64,000 nt of DNA from Carallia brachiata (GCA_021464245.1 JADCRB010000061.1:93307-157306); one strand, 5' to 3'. Shown: positions 46,170-60,793, counted from the stretch's first letter. Notes: a model not told the origin generated them from the letters alone. A program made the numbers and translations.

Positions 46170-49100
46170 TTAAAAGGGAAGGGCAGGAAGAGAAGCCAAC
46201 TGATCATCTTTCGTGACTCGATAATATCTTTCTGCATGCTGCCGTTGGCCAATTAGTTGAGCAAAACGCTCATCATGAGTAATTACAATCAGTTGAAAAT
46301 TCTCCTGGCCCTTTCTATCCTCCATAATTCTGGAGAAAGAGGAACATGGTGAAATAAGTACCAAGTGTTAGCTCAGTGACAACCATCATCGCAAGAACAA
46401 CCCTGTTAAGCAGCTTCATGGCTCCCACATACCTTAGGAGAGCTGCAGCAAGACTCTCCGTATTTGGCCCATCCAAGTTTGTTGTAGGTTCATCCAGTGC
46501 TAATATTCCACAGTTGAGGCAAAACGTCTCAGCCAAAGCCAACCGAATGATAAGGGATGCAAGAACCTGAAACAAAAACAAAATTTCCACTCATTCCAAT
46601 GACAAATATGGAAAAGAAGAATAAGGAGAGAGAATGAAAGGAAAGACTATCCCATAACACTCACTTTCTGGCCAGCACTACACCTGCCTCTCATTTCTAG
46701 CTCTGCATCGCCAGTTTGCATGAGAACCTGCATAAAGCCATTAAGATATTATAATGATAACTAATGATGGGGGGAAAAAACAGAATTAAACTCCGTTTAT
46801 AGAGATATTCTATACCTTGTAACTGTAAGAACGAGTCCCAGAACCTTCAGAATCTGAATGAATGCTAATGTAATCGATATCCTGCCCTCTATATGTTTGT
46901 TGCCACAACTCCCTGATGATTTTATTAATTTCCTCCATTTTCATCGAGTGGAACCGCATCAATGCTCTGGAAACATAGATATGTAGTCAAAAGTTATAAT
47001 GTTATGGAAAAGCAGAAGAAGATGTTCACTGTTTGCTAAGCCCGCAGGCTGTGATGAGATTGCCCACAAGACTGGCTAGAGGGAAAAAAAAAAATACAAA
47101 AGGATTGACCATTACGTTTGAGAGTGGCCTTTCTCAGTCCCTTTTGTAACTAAAATAAGCCAAAAGGCACATATGCATGTAGAAGAAATCATCAATGAAC
47201 TTAGCAAGAAGTAAAACAAATGATGCTTGATTTGACCAAAGAAGAACATGCAAAACAGATGTGTATTAGATGCTACGAAATATTTTATCCATCAAACAGA
47301 TCTTAGCAGATGGACAAGGATTAGTTGCAGAAGAAAACAAGAACTCTACATTTTCAAATCGTAAGTATGGGAACTTATTGCTAAAGCTTGAACCATCATT
47401 CTAAAAGGTCTAAAGCACAAAGACAGTGCACCAAGAACTGGCAACAAGAACATGAACCCAAGCTGTAAGAAGACAAATGATGCATAGGGACCATTAGCAC
47501 AATAGAAACAGTTACAAATTCAAGAGCTTCAATATGCAATAATCCTCAGCAATTGGCAGCCCATGTGGGCCTGAAAGGCATTTTATGACATTAATTTCAA
47601 GAGCACTTAACTGACTCATAAGTATATTTAATTGTAACTCAATAAAAAATAAAATAAAATAAAATTCCTGTGATGTCCACAAGAGGCTCACTTGTCAAGT
47701 GCATTGTAGTATCTGTCCAGGTCTTTGTTTGCCATTTCAGTTGTCTGTGGAATGTCCAAGTTAGTAACATTTTTGGGAAGAGCAGTACAAAAAAGGCATT
47801 CAAGCAACTAGGGTAACAGTCCACCTTTAGTTGGATTAGCTGATCAAAGTACCGCTTGTCAATGTCCTTGTATTGAGCCTGCTTAAGATCAACTTTATTT
47901 TTTGATATGTTGCTTTGGTAAACAGACATTGTTCCTCGGAACCTATTCAACTATTACAGGAAAAAAGAAGAAAAATGGAAACTTGTTACTGCTTTTCACA
48001 CCAACCTATTCACCAATGTGATGCTATTAACAGACTTGTGTGTCTTCATTTGCAATGAATAGCCTGAAGAAAATTTCTCCAACTCACTTAAAAGAAAAGA
48101 TGAATGGATTTGGAAATTTCAAGTTTACCTCTGAAAGAAGCCTCTCCCTTTCTTGTGCGAGCTTTAGAAGTTCCACTTCAAAAGCAGAAATCCCACCAAT
48201 CTTCAGGATTCTTTCTTCCAATGATTCAATCTCCTGGGTAAGCCCATCCACTTCAGCTTTTGTTTTCCTGTAGTTCAAGTTGTCCTCAATATTTCTTCTT
48301 ACACGATCTTGGTCTCGTATCAATTCCTTACTTTTGTTTAGTTCAGCCAAAATTTCCTGCTTCCTTGCATCACAACTTTGAAGTTGAGATTCAGACAGAG
48401 ACAGCTTTTCCTGTGTTTCCTTCAATCTCTCCCCCTTTTTTAAGTCATAATACCTGGTAAAATGAAGATGATGATCAAGACAAATGGCATTATAGAATAT
48501 TACAACTTATTCCTCAGTTTAGCAAAATTTACTCTTTAATTTTTGAAGTAACTCTAAGCAGTGCATCAATTTCCCGCTGAGAGTTGTCCAACTGTTTTTT
48601 CTGCTCTTCATATTCCCGCTCAAGTTTGACTTTTAGCTCATTGTAGTCGTTCTGTAATTTTTCTTTCTCCTTGGATAAAGGACCAATAGCCTCTGTCAAA
48701 TGCTGGAAGTACAACGAAATTCAGGTCGCCATTCGTGATGATGCAATAACACAAACTGCAGAATATTGAGCATAAAGGAGGCATTTTGACCATCTAGACA
48801 AAATTTGTCAAGCAGATGCATACAGCTCGACTTCTTAATTGAAACCAGTTACCAACACAGGTCAGATAATGGAAATGCACACTTGGTAGAAGAGCTATAT
48901 TGGCAAATGCAAGAAGTGAAACTACAAATTAAATTTCTGTGGCTAAGTTGTACATGTGCACCTTCTGTTTTTGTTCCTCACTGAAATAACTTTCAAAAAC
49001 CTCTCTGTCTAAGTTGTACATCAGCAAATGTTTATGACCTACACTTGTATAGCTTCATATGCGTTAAGCCCCACAACTCAGACGCATTGGGTAAAAACAT

Positions 49101-52100
49101 GCAATGGATACAACACAAAAAAGTACATGTATATGTTCATGAAGAAGAGAAAAGAGAGACCAACGATAGCACAACATGATAAGATGAAAACTGACCTTCT
49201 GATCAAGATCAACTTGATCTTTTTCCTCAGCCAAACGTTCTAACTCTTCTCCACCTTTTTAACATCGCGTAACATGTTAGCTGCGGTGACTTTCTCCTCC
49301 CTAAGAGCATGCCACCTTATTTGAATATGTGATAAATCATTTTCCATGTATCTCTGCTCATCCCTTAACTGCTCGTTTCATTATGCAAATTATCCCTGGT
49401 TTTGCCAAAATAGAAAGCAATAAGTTTCAAATATAATTCCATGTAGATGAAATTATCAAGAGACATTGGAAATAAATATTGCACAACTACAAACCAACTT
49501 CAAAACCAGATCCAGTTCTAACAGATCCCCATTGTTTGACAGTTGATAATGCAAAAGTGTCCTTTAGAGTCAAAAACATTGAAAAAAGAAATCCACTACT
49601 AACATGTAAGAGATAAGTTCAAGTTATTTACTTTGCACCCTGCAAAGTACTTAGCTCTGACTGAATCTCCTCCATAGATTTGACGCCTTGCCCACGAAAA
49701 TTAAGCTTATACTCCAGATCATCAACTTGTTTTTGCAATGTCTGGATTTCTAGGAATAGCCGATCAGCAGTCTCAACAGGCTGCACCAATGCCTCAACTG
49801 CCTCCCTTTCTGCCTTTATTTGTGCCAGAACACCCAATACCTAAGGATAACATTTTCTTGAATTGTCACAAGTCATAACTCGACAGTTGTCATGCATAAT
49901 TTGATGATGAGTCGAGGAATAATCATAAATGCACAGTAAGCCTAAGCCAAGAGAACAGCGACCATAAAGGTTCTAAATTGCATAAAAGCTTAAGTGCCAA
50001 ATACCATACTTACATCATCGAGGGCTTGAGATTTTTCATCCAGCTCTTCAGATAGCACCTGCAAGTTCTTTTCCACATTAGGGATAGTTTCCTCGCCAAT
50101 TTTGACATATTCTTCATAAACCATACGGAGCTTGTCCAGCTGCTGAAGATGAGAATCAGCATTCGAGGACTCCAGAGCCAACACTTTCATGTGCTCAGCA
50201 GAACTTGCAGCCTTCACTCTTTGCTGTACGCAAGATGACGATATAAGAATACTGATGGCAAACTTCAAGAGCTAGTTGTACTCTCAGAGAATTTGGATTA
50301 GTATTATCAGCTTAAATAACACAGACCTTCTTAACAAACTCATCTTCCTCTTCAGCAGAGAAGGGTCGTTCACAGCAAGGGCACATATGATGTGCACGTG
50401 CAACTCTTTCAAAAGGATCAAACATCTGGCGCATACCATCTGCAATGTTGTATTTGCTGCAAGAAATGCGCCAAGCACTGCATTAGCACCTTGTTGGCTA
50501 CAGATGTCAAGTCGATTTGTACATAGCTAATATAACTCATTCAAATATTGTGTCCAAACCAAAACCTTTTCTGTATATCTCTTTTCTCCTTTGCTGAATC
50601 CAAAATTTTGGTGTAAGAATCAACGCTAAAAGACTGATGATCCAAGGACTGGAATTTGGATTCAATAAACCGCTTCCTTGCTGCACCAAAAACCAATACC
50701 ACAAATTAAAAAGTACTACCAAAAAACTATATTATAAAGGAGGGGACAGCAAGAATAATAGGCTACAATCCCAGGAAGGAGCTTTGAGTGACATAGTTGG
50801 TAGCACATTATGGTGGGGAATGATAATAGGAACTCAGTGTGTCAACTGCATTAAGCACATGTTTTACTTGTTCATGGGTTGCCCATACGAAAAAGGAAAT
50901 AAATTAGAATCCCATCTGTGCAGTGACTTGTATGAATGATAATTTTTTGTTACAGTTTTTGACATAAACTGATCCCATCCAATTAGCCCAAGGAAAATAA
51001 ATAAATAAATAATCACACACCATCTCATACCACGGATTAATAATTCAACTCATTTCCGCTATGGAACAATACTTACATTCCATATCCTTGTTAAGTTTAG
51101 AGAGGTTACTGTTGGCTTCCTGTATTTTCATCTGCAACATATTTACCTCCTTCTCAGCTTCACGGGATTTTGAATTCAAGTCATCAAACTCCGTTCCAAC
51201 AACCCTGTGCGAGGAGTACAATTAGTTTCATTATGGAATCAAATCTTGATGGAAGCTATAAGCAAAAAGGAAAAGCTGAAATTACACAGACCAGGGAGAA
51301 AACATCAACAAATGATTGATTTTTTCTCTAAGTATACCATCAGATGGTGTTCAGAAGGATAAAATAAGATGATGCATTCAGAAGCATATTAGCAGCACAA
51401 ACCCGCCAGATGGTGCAATTCTAAGTTACAACCTATTAACAAGACTTAATGTAAGGAGAGAACTGAGAATGAGAAAGAAGGATCTAGGGCCAATAAAAGT
51501 GGCCCCACCACTGTAATGCAAAGAAAATTCATGAAAAATGTTTCGGTAAAAGCTAAAGAATCAGAGACTGGAATCATGTTTGCTGCTAAGCTGCAAGAAT
51601 TCACATGTATAGGATCAGCATTTTCAATTCATACCTTAGGGCTTGAGTAATTTCCTTCTTTAAATCTTTGTCAGGAGGAAGCCTTCCTTTTAGCACTCCT
51701 CTGACTCTATCTTGTATTCATCGATTCTAGGGGACAACAAGATGACATGACACTATCATATTTGGCAGAAAATAGAAGATAACAGAGATCATCAAAATAA
51801 AAAAGAACAGGACAAGAAAGATCCAACTAACAATTTCCTGTGTTTCTTCTTTTGATTCTCCAACTCTGCCTTCTTCAGGGAGAGCTTCACTCTGTCCTCA
51901 GAATCACCAGCCAGGATGTCTTTCTCCCGATTGAGCACTTTAATCTGTTGCTCTATGCCATATAGCTCACTCTGTTTTTGACGTATGTTGATTCGTAATC
52001 TCTTTCAGCAAGTTGATTGGTCTTCCTCTCAACCTCAATTCGCTGCAAGGAAATTAGGAAACTTTTCTATCAATTAGTTTTGGTTCTCAAAGAATTTTAT

Positions 52101-55100
52101 CTGTGGAACTCAGGGAAGTATATTCAGCAGAGCATAGCTTTGTAGAACAAGTCTACAAGGCAGGTTTTGAATACCACTTATTAAAATTGCGGGGTTTCTC
52201 ACCATGCACTTTTCCCTCTCATCGATGTGAGAAAGATTAACATGTGAAATTTGTTCTTCAAATGAAGCAAGCTCAACTTTCTTCTCTGCAATTCGATTCA
52301 AAATGCTATTCTGCATAACCGACACAGATAGAACCTCATAAAGCACAACAAACTAGTGATGGCATATATGTTCCGAACCAAATCCACATGTGGTCATGTA
52401 CACAGAAATAAGGTACATCAAATGAGAGAATAAGAGAAAGCTTGTAAAGCTTGTAAAGAGCACCTTTATCTCTATCTTAGCCTGTTTTTGAGCCTCAATG
52501 TTTTTCCAACAGTTGCTTGCATCCCAGTAATGCTGCTCTGCGGTCTTAACTTCAACATCATTTGTGGTCTGAAATACCATATTGCATTAAAGCAACAACA
52601 TTTTGCGAAGAGCAAATTTAATTCTTGGACATATAAGAGCCATTTTCAGATTCCAAATTGTCAATTTTAAGAATGACAATTGTTTAGAAAAATTAACAAA
52701 GGCACAAGCGTGCATATACACACACACACATATAACATGCAGCCACAGGAAAAGAGACATATCTAAATACACACACATAATCGCAAACACATATTTGCAA
52801 AGAAAGATACCACACACACACTCTGAGAGAGAGAGAGAGAGACACCTTTTTATCTTGTAAATCCTTGACAAGGTCCATCAACCTTGATTTTAGCCTATTT
52901 GTGAGGTTTGAAGCAACATCATCACTAAAAGGAGCATTGGGAAGCGAGCCTAAATTATGACTTGCACAAAGCTTTTGGATAATCTCATCCCTTTCATTCT
53001 TCATGGACATGTGAGCCTAATTTTCACGGTAAGGTGTCACTTAGTCAATCCATCTTAATTGAATATTTTAAAGAGAACAAAATGTGAATGGTTGTATTCA
53101 ATTAACCTCAGTTTCGGTTTGAAGCCTGCTGATCTCTCGAATATAGTCATTAACACTCTGCTTAAAAAAACTCTTTGTCTCTGTGTCATTCATCTCTCTG
53201 TCCAACTTGCTAATTTTAGATTCCAAAATTGCAATCTTTTCTTCAAACTTGATTTTCCATTCCTTAAGTTCTTCATCAGTGTCTAACAAAACAGGGAGAG
53301 AAAAAAGGCAAATCACCATAAGTGAAATCAAGTGTAAACCAATAAAATAAATGCATCATCAAATGAATGATCACACTAAATTGATAAAGGACACAAATGT
53401 ACACATACACATGAAATAAGAGAAACTAGAGATGCAAAAACTAGGAAAAAGCTTTCATGCAAAGAAAACCTTCATTTTCCTCTTCAAGATTGGCATATTG
53501 TCTCTCCTGCTCCTTAAACAAAGTGCTTCTTTCAGCAGTCTTGATTGATATCTGCTCCTGTAGTTTTCTCATATCTTTTAAAGTTGCCTCGGTATGATGA
53601 ATTTTTGCATCCAAATTCTGAATATTATTTTCTAACTCCTGAGTTTGGACTTTTAAGGATTCTGTTTTCTCCTGATCTTGAGCAATACTTTCACGAAGCT
53701 GCACAAAACAAACTTCATGTCGTGAAAAAACAGTCTTGCATCCAATCAGAATACTATTCAATTCATGATAAATCCAATTGGTCTAGAACAACAAACATCC
53801 ATTGTCAGCAACAGTAAAATAAATGAAGTATTTGCATCTATTCAGTCTTTTCACCACCATTTTCTCAGACATGAACAAAATCAGAATGCTGGCACAGAGA
53901 ACAAAAGTTGCAGACATGTAGTCGATAAAAAGAAAAGTTGTAGCAAAATCCAATAAACAAATTAAAAAAATCATTATTTTTGAGAAAAAAAAATCAGTTT
54001 CAGATTCCAGGAGACAAGTCCAGTAAAAAAAAAAAAAAAAAATTGCACACCAACGTTCATAAGTTAAATGCTTCATAGTTGTTTGATCATTGCTCCTGTC
54101 AGTCCCCCTTGCAAAGAAAGTAAGATGCAATCAAATGAGCCAAAGATTTAATAGAAAAGCTCAGCAACAACATTGAGCAAACAGAACAACCAGATTCCAA
54201 AAAAAGCAGGAAATTTGCAACAGAAATATTAGGTTGCCCAGATAAATAACTCAACTTTAGGAGCTTCAGCTGTACTCCCTTTAGACCAAGATGTATATTT
54301 GAAGTTTAAAAAGGAAAAGAAGAGAAAGACTTCAGTTAAAAGAAAGTGTCAAAATTTTGGACTATCTGGAAGTAACACTTATCATACAGAGCCTATGATT
54401 TCTACTCAATTGCATATTCATGCCTTTTGACCTGTTTAATGAAAAATTAGGAACAAGAAGGCAAATGAAGCATGCTGTGAATGGGATAAGCAACAGTCTT
54501 CATGTCTACATGAACTAGCAAAACATGTATGTTCAACTTCTATGTCAAATATAAATCATCTTGTATAGACTACAGACAAGTTTTCTGTCCTTTGGGAGAT
54601 GGCAACGGAGAAATTCTTTTATGCTGGAGAAGCCGAAGGAGGGAAAAACAATGTGAATCCATCATATTTGCACAAACCCTCATCGGTCTTCTACAGTCAC
54701 CAAAACAAAACATCATGAAGAAAAATGAAACAACTGCCTTATTGGGCATTTAATTGACCTCTTGCAATCAACTATTCACACTGTCTTCTTAAGTACCATA
54801 GACGTTCCACTATAGGAAAAAACTAGAGCACAAAAGTAAGACCTGAAAATGCACAACAGCTCAGTATTGGTTCAGCATACCACCTGATTGCAACACCAAA
54901 AAAGTAAATGAGAGATAGTTCAGACCTTGTATGCAGCATCCTTCAAGGTTTGGAGATTCTCCAGTTTCAGTTTGTATGCCTTTATCTCCTGAGCCTGATC
55001 CTTGTGAAGCTTCTTGATGACCTCCAAGGCCTTTGTATATCTGCCTTGTTGGACATAGCCAAATATTATTAATTCACCTAGAAAGATCTCAATATTTAGC

Positions 55101-57072
55101 AAATCAAATGTCGTTGGCATGAGGGCATAAAGTTCCTCAGTTAAGTGGCAGATCCAACAAAGCTGAAAATTGGACTTTGGATGTTCAACAGCATTCTAAT
55201 CAAGGCATCTATAAATCCACAAACGTGTCATCCAACATACAAGTTAATCTTGGAAGTTATGCTATTCAATGCTTTTTGCTTAAATTGTTAATACCGCTTT
55301 GAGGATCTCAATCAATAGGGCCTTTACATAAAAGAGTGCACACCAGATCCAGATGCTCTCAAGTTATTTTCCTTCCCTCTTTGACAATGGCTTAAGGATC
55401 TTCTCTCATAAGGAAATTTAAGGAAATAAGAACACATAAAATACTCGAGAAAGTTCGTCAATCAAACCATTGAACCAGCAGCCAGACAAATCAGCTTACC
55501 ACAAATTTAATTTGGAGGAATTGAAAGGATATACAGAGCAAAACCCAGTAGCTAATAGCCTGGGTTTGTAGACCTTTCCCCATAAATCATGCAAAGTTGT
55601 CAATTTTTCCACTTCAGGATAAGAATGTAAAGTGCCCCATTCTCCCCAAAAGACATACTAGTATAGTTTGTTCGATAACTGACAGTCTGAATGACAAACA
55701 TTTTGGAGTAATGTGCAAGACTGATACAAAAATTAACTTCATGAGTCCACAAACAACTTTCGCATGTCCAAGAAAAGTTGCAACATGAATGATGATACTT
55801 GTAATTAATAGCATAGCAAGCAACATCAGACAAACATAAAGATTCATCGCCATAATAAGGGAAGAACTCTTATATATACCGAGTAGCAGAGAAGATATCA
55901 TCAAACTTCTTTTTCAATGTTGAAGGATCTTGCAATGGCCAATTAGATTCATCTTGGTGCACGAATATAACATTTTCTAGGATGGCCTTTGAGACGCCCA
56001 TCAACGCAGGGATTTCCCGATCCATGTCTGCACATCGATAGCTCAGGCAAACCTTCTGAAATTCAGCAAGCAAAGGAGACAAACCAATATCAGATTTGCA
56101 TGCCACACAGTGAATCCATGCAAATATTCACACTGAGCAGAAAGAAGAACATAATCTACTTCAGGCACAAAGATCTACAAACAACGAGCAGAACTTAAGT
56201 ACAACCCCAGAGAAGTTTAGTCACCAGTCTTATTTACTGCGGACAACACTGAAAAAAAAAAAAAAATCATAACCTCTCCAGTGTGTGGATTTATGGTTTG
56301 AAGCACACTTTCGATGGCTTTGTATTCCATCTTGGATGCCTTCTGTGTCAGCTGGAATGATCTTATGCACACAACATCCTTCGCGGCCGCAGTCTTGAAT
56401 CGAAGCTTAATTTGTCCCTTTGTCTCTGTTTCCCCCGCGACCTGCGACATGTTATCGTTTGCAATAACAATAACAACAAAAACAGAACCACCACAAAAAG
56501 GAAACCAAAAAAAAAAAGGGACTACTACATACAATGTTTAAAAAAGAGAGACAATAAAGAGGGGAAAAAAAGAAGAAGCAGAAGTAAATTATATTCTCAC
56601 AATTGTTTTACTTTTCCCGGGTTTTCTAACAAACCAAACAGAGAATATAGAAGAACTTTAAGAGAAAAATTAAAAAAAAAAAAGAAGAAAAGAGAGAGAG
56701 AGATCAGAGATCCATACCTTGGGGTCATGAATGAAACTATGACCAGACCTAGCATTCGGCGGCAACTCTCCGGTGCAAGAAAGCTTCAAGCATTCTATAA
56801 TAGTCTGCAAATAAAATTTCGAAATAAAATAAAATAAAATAAAATAAACATGCATTCAAAAACTTAAAGAAAAAAAGAAAGAAAGAAAGAAAGAAAACAA
56901 GAAAGACCTACAAAAAAAAAAGGGAAAAGAAAAGAAATGATAAAATTACGGTTTTGCCAGCGCCGTTGGGGCCGACGATGAGGGTAAGGGGTTTGAAGAA
57001 GGTGATGACGTGCTTGTTCTCAGGGTCGAAGCTCCGAATCCCTTTTATCAGCATCTTATCCACCGTACTCAT
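46170..57072 (-). CDS. RAD50: DNA double-strand break repair protein RAD50, 26 exons, with four single-base deletions
   Basis: RAD50 is the SMC-like ATPase of the MRE11-RAD50-NBS1 complex for double-strand break repair and telomere maintenance. I traced 26 exons. Exon 1 (57072-56950) has Walker A GPNGAGKT. Exon 4 (56055-55880) holds the [10 protein letters not shown]-loop. Long coiled-coil exons follow. The zinc hook CPCC is at 50327-50456. The distal coiled coil follows, then the ABC signature GRCSAGQK (46727-46665), Walker [16 protein letters not shown] (46566-46433) and the H-loop [14 protein letters not shown] (46329-46170). Summed exons plus four missing bases give exactly 1313 codons including the stop, close to the 1316 residues I recall for Arabidopsis. 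Deletions lie near 51987, 51703, 49373 and 49248. The extreme C-terminus ([10 protein letters not shown]) differs from the usual ...SQEIFD-like end. Confidence 0.95.
52715..52845. repeat. CA and GA microsatellites in a RAD50 intron
   Basis: Interspersed (CA)n/(CACA)n tracts end in a GA run just outside the 52846-53016 exon. Their nearness to the donor site (GAGAGACAC then exon) means length variation here could affect splicing. Confidence 0.7.
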
Positions 57073-58275
57073 CTTTGATTCTCCTTGCTTTGCTTTGCTT
57101 TTCTCCCTTTCTTCCTCTCTCTCTCTCTCTCTCACTCCTTTTTCTTGTTTTCTTGAAATGTAGAATATAATCGACTTCTTAATTACATGGAATTGAATTT
57201 GTAATCAAGAACAAGAAACAGGTTCTTGATCGATTGATTGATGAGAGTGGAGAAAAGAGTTTGGGAGTAGAGCAGACCCGAGTCAGTGCTGGTACCCGAC
57301 TCGACTCCTTTTGTTGGAAGGGAGGGAAATACTGGGGTTTTGAGACAGCGTTTCTTTCTTGGGTTTTGGCCCTGAGGTTTTACGGCCTAACCGGAGGGGC
57401 AGCGTTGTACTTAACTACAGTTAATATACTTAAATAGTTAATAGAAAAAAAATAAAAATATCATTAATTTTATTTAAAATAATAAATTTATCATTAATTT
57501 TTTAAAAATAATAATTTATTTTTAAAATTTTTTTTAATAAATTTAACACGTTATAAAATTTTTTAAACAAAATTTATCTATTTTGATAATATGATACCAA
57601 TATATATGATTATCATATTATCAAATCAGATATTTTTATAAATTTATCATTAAAATTAATTTATATAAATTATTATGTGTTAAATTTATTATAAAAATTC
57701 AAAAAGAGAAACGATTACTTTTTAAAATTATTATTAAATTTATTATTTTAAATAAAATTAATGATATTTTGATACATTAACTTATTTAATTATGTTTTTT
57801 AAATTACGTATTAAACTATTAATTATTATTTTTATGCACAAACAAGAAAAAATAGATAAATAAGAGTAATATTTTATAAAATTAACACGTTAATTAATAG
57901 AAATTCAATGCCCTGGGCTATAACGTAGAAACGAACAGTTTTACCATTTCAACTGTACGAACAGTAATATTAAACTATTAATTACTACAACAATTATGGA
58001 ATTTGCTATATAAATTAGTCTATTTTCATTTATAATTTTGTTTATTACCACCAAACATAAATAAAACGTCTCGAAGGACAAAAATGTCATTTAAAACGAA
58101 AAGCGGCACGATAATCTTTATAGGATTAAAACGATGCGTTTTGTTGCTGTTGAACAGTGCTGACCGAGTTTGCCGTCTGCCACTGTCATAAACCCTCGGA
58201 CGTGAAAGCCGAAATAGATAGCGAAATTTTAAGCACGAAAAGTCAGTGGCTGGACAAGCAGAAAGCGCGACGACG
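57073..58275. other. Divergent promoter region between RAD50 and mS41
   Basis: The two genes point away from each other across 1.2 kb. A CT tract at about 57115-57133 lies in the RAD50 5' leader. The middle (57430-58060) is very AT-rich. No gene is seen. Confidence 0.55.
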
Positions 58276-60793
58276 ATGGCGTGGAGGCAAGTAGCCAGAA
58301 TTGCAAACCCACGTTCAAATCCAGCACTACAACCTCATTCTGCATCTGGGTTCTGCAGATTCTTCTCTAAATCCGCACCTTATCTTGGTACAACAATCTT
58401 TTCCAAGTTTCATTCTTTGCTTCTTTATTATCGTTTCATTGCTTTACAATTGTTCTCGAGGATTCAATTATCTGATTACTTTTGATTTCTCGGGTGAGAA
58501 TTTAAGAGGGATTATTGGGTTTTATTGGTATTGCGTTTTTTAAAATTATTCACAAAAGGATTTTATATAGGAAAAGTTGTAATCTTTCAGTTGTGTTAGC
58601 TGGTTTCTCTCTGAGAAAAGGGGAAAATAATTTGAGATAAATAATTGAAAAAGTATCTTCACCGTGAGCGCATAAATTTATGGAAGAGAAAAGGAAGGGA
58701 GGATTTTTATAAGATTCATTTCATTGTTTATGCTCTATTATTTAGAAAGGCAGAAAAATAGTGGATGACCTTTATAAAACCAGGTTAGATGATTAAAATG
58801 GAGATATGGGCCTTGAGTTTTCTGTTGAAGGATAAATTCTATACTACAATGATTGGGCTAGTGATGTTATATAGTAGTGATGTAGGACTGTCTAAAAATG
58901 ATTTAATTGAAATAAGAATGCCTCGACAGATGAGTGGCAACTTTGGGAAGTGCCGAATAAGCAATGACGTTATTCGTAACAAAGTAGGCATGGTAACGAT
59001 TGGAGATAAACTAAGGAGTGACGTTTGTGTTGGTTTTGGCCTAAACAGATTACTAGAGGGGAAATATGCCTAAGTTGACTAGGGAATCTTTTGTTTGGGG
59101 GAATTTAGAACGATTAGACTCATACCAACTTTGTTCATAATAGAGGCGATAACAAGAAAAGATTTACGCAGCCAACCCAATTAAAGTTGGGATTAAGGGT
59201 TCGTTGTTGTTATTGATGTTTCTTTGTCATCACATATTAATATATAGGAGGTCCAACTTTTTTTTTTTTCCCATTACAGGTCAATTCAACTTTGAACAAA
59301 TATTTTGTTTTACAATATGTTCTTTATATATTTTCTCTCTTTTAGGTTTTTTTTTTCTGGTTTCTCTCTTCTACAAAATCAGAAGAGACCCCTGGTTTTT
59401 AACGATTAAGTAAGTTGAAAATGTATTCGAGAAGATTATATGTCTTTTCTTCTGATGCAGTGAAGGTGGGAATACCAGAGTTTCTGAATGGAATCGGGAA
59501 GGGGGTTGAAGCCCATGTGCCCAAGCTTGAAACTGAGATCGGTGACATTCAGAAGCTTCTTGTCACCCGGACTTTGAAGCTTAGGAAATTAGGCATCCCT
59601 TGCAAGCATGTGATTATTCTCTATCCTTTGGATGCTTTCTAAATCTTGCTTGGTTTAGGGGGTCTATCATCTATTCTATGGATCTCCTTGTTCTTCCATG
59701 TCAATAGTGGTGCATGATTTTTAAATTTTATTTTATTCTCAGTAGTGGTCTCGAATTCTAGCAGTGTACGATTTCCCTTGGTAATCTTTTATTGCAAGCC
59801 TTTACAATAGATTATCTTGTTACTGCTTACTCAATTATGCCGTGTCACCTAGTTGATAGCTTTTATCAAGCTTGAGACTGGCTAGAACATTATTGCTCCT
59901 TTTATTTAATGTTAGTTAGGTCATTAAGTGCTGCTGTTGCATCTGATTTTCTTGCAATACAAATATTCTTTTGCCTATGGCTGCCATGTTTGGTGAAATT
60001 GGTGATAGAGAAATTTAACAGGTCACATTTATCTTGATGTTCTCAATCTAATGATATGTTGATGGCTATTTTTGTTGCATGCTAATATCATGATGCACTA
60101 GCAATAGTATCAATACTTTGTATTTTTTGAAGTTTGGTATTTAAAATAAGCGGTATGGGGCAAGGGAATATCTGCATTCCACCGTTCCTGATTTTTATGG
60201 GATTAGCATTGAGCACAATGAGTTGGACAGATAATACTTGGGTACCTACTGTTTCTTTGGTTTCCAGTTGATCAATCAAAGGAAGAGTGGCCTTTTTGTA
60301 AGTGAATCTCTAGTGATGAACTGGGATAACTTACTATTGTACATATTCCGAATCTTTTTTTTATTTTTTTGGAGCTACTTTCCTGTGCATGTGGGTGAGA
60401 AGGTTCCCCTAGAACAGCATAAAGTGAAACACTTGAATCTTGGTGCTCAGAATTGTTCACAGTGCAAGTGCTACTTCTTTTTCTGCCGTAGTGACTTTTC
60501 CTTCAAATCAGTGTGAAAGTAGTATAACTGTCCCATTTTGGAACTGCATAGAAGATATTTCATTGCTTGTTAAACTTGCAAATGGAAGTTTGGGAAAGAA
60601 CTGGATGATACTATGAAAACTTGCAGAGTCCTTATTTTGGAGTTGTTAAAATCTTGGTTCTGTCCATCCCACAAAAAAAATCTTGGTCCTGACTCTCTTT
60701 GCTATTTTGCAGAGGAGGCTGATATTAGACCATGCCCACAAGTACAGGCTAGGACTATGGAGGCCTAGAGTTCAGCCTTTGATAGCAAAATAA
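58276..60793 (+). CDS. Probable mitochondrial small-subunit ribosomal protein mS41 (IGR motif)
   Basis: Three exons are joined by GT-AG introns: 58276-58387, 59461-59609 and 60713-60793. They give 113 residues with no frameshift. The N-terminus MAWRQVARIANPRSN...FCRFFSKSAPYL is Arg/Ser-rich without acidic residues, which fits a mitochondrial presequence. The body reads FLNGIGKGVEAHVPKLE, then LRKLGIPCKHRRLIL and HKYRLGLWRPRV. This matches my recollection of the IGR motif domain (SAM-like, mS41/Fyv4 family): an I-G-R/K-G core followed by L..LGIP..R..IL. The family assignment is from memory of the domain pattern. Mitochondrial location is inferred. The gene has long introns for its size. Intron 1 contains a LINE relic. 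Confidence 0.72.
58790..59218 (+). mobile_element. Degenerate RTE-type LINE 3' end (reverse-transcriptase relic) in mS41 intron 1
   Basis: A 94-codon open frame (58789-59073) contains MPRQMSGNFGKCRIS, then IRNKVGMVTIGDKLR and a GFG-like segment. This resembles the C-terminal region of plant non-LTR reverse transcriptases (M.RWM.G..RKDRIRN...I..KVGVAPI.DK.RE...RWFGH). It is followed by GCAGCCAACCCAATTAAAGT, TTGGGATTAAG and a (GTT)n tract, the characteristic 3' end. The 5' part is missing, so this is a 5'-truncated, mutated copy. Confidence 0.7.
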
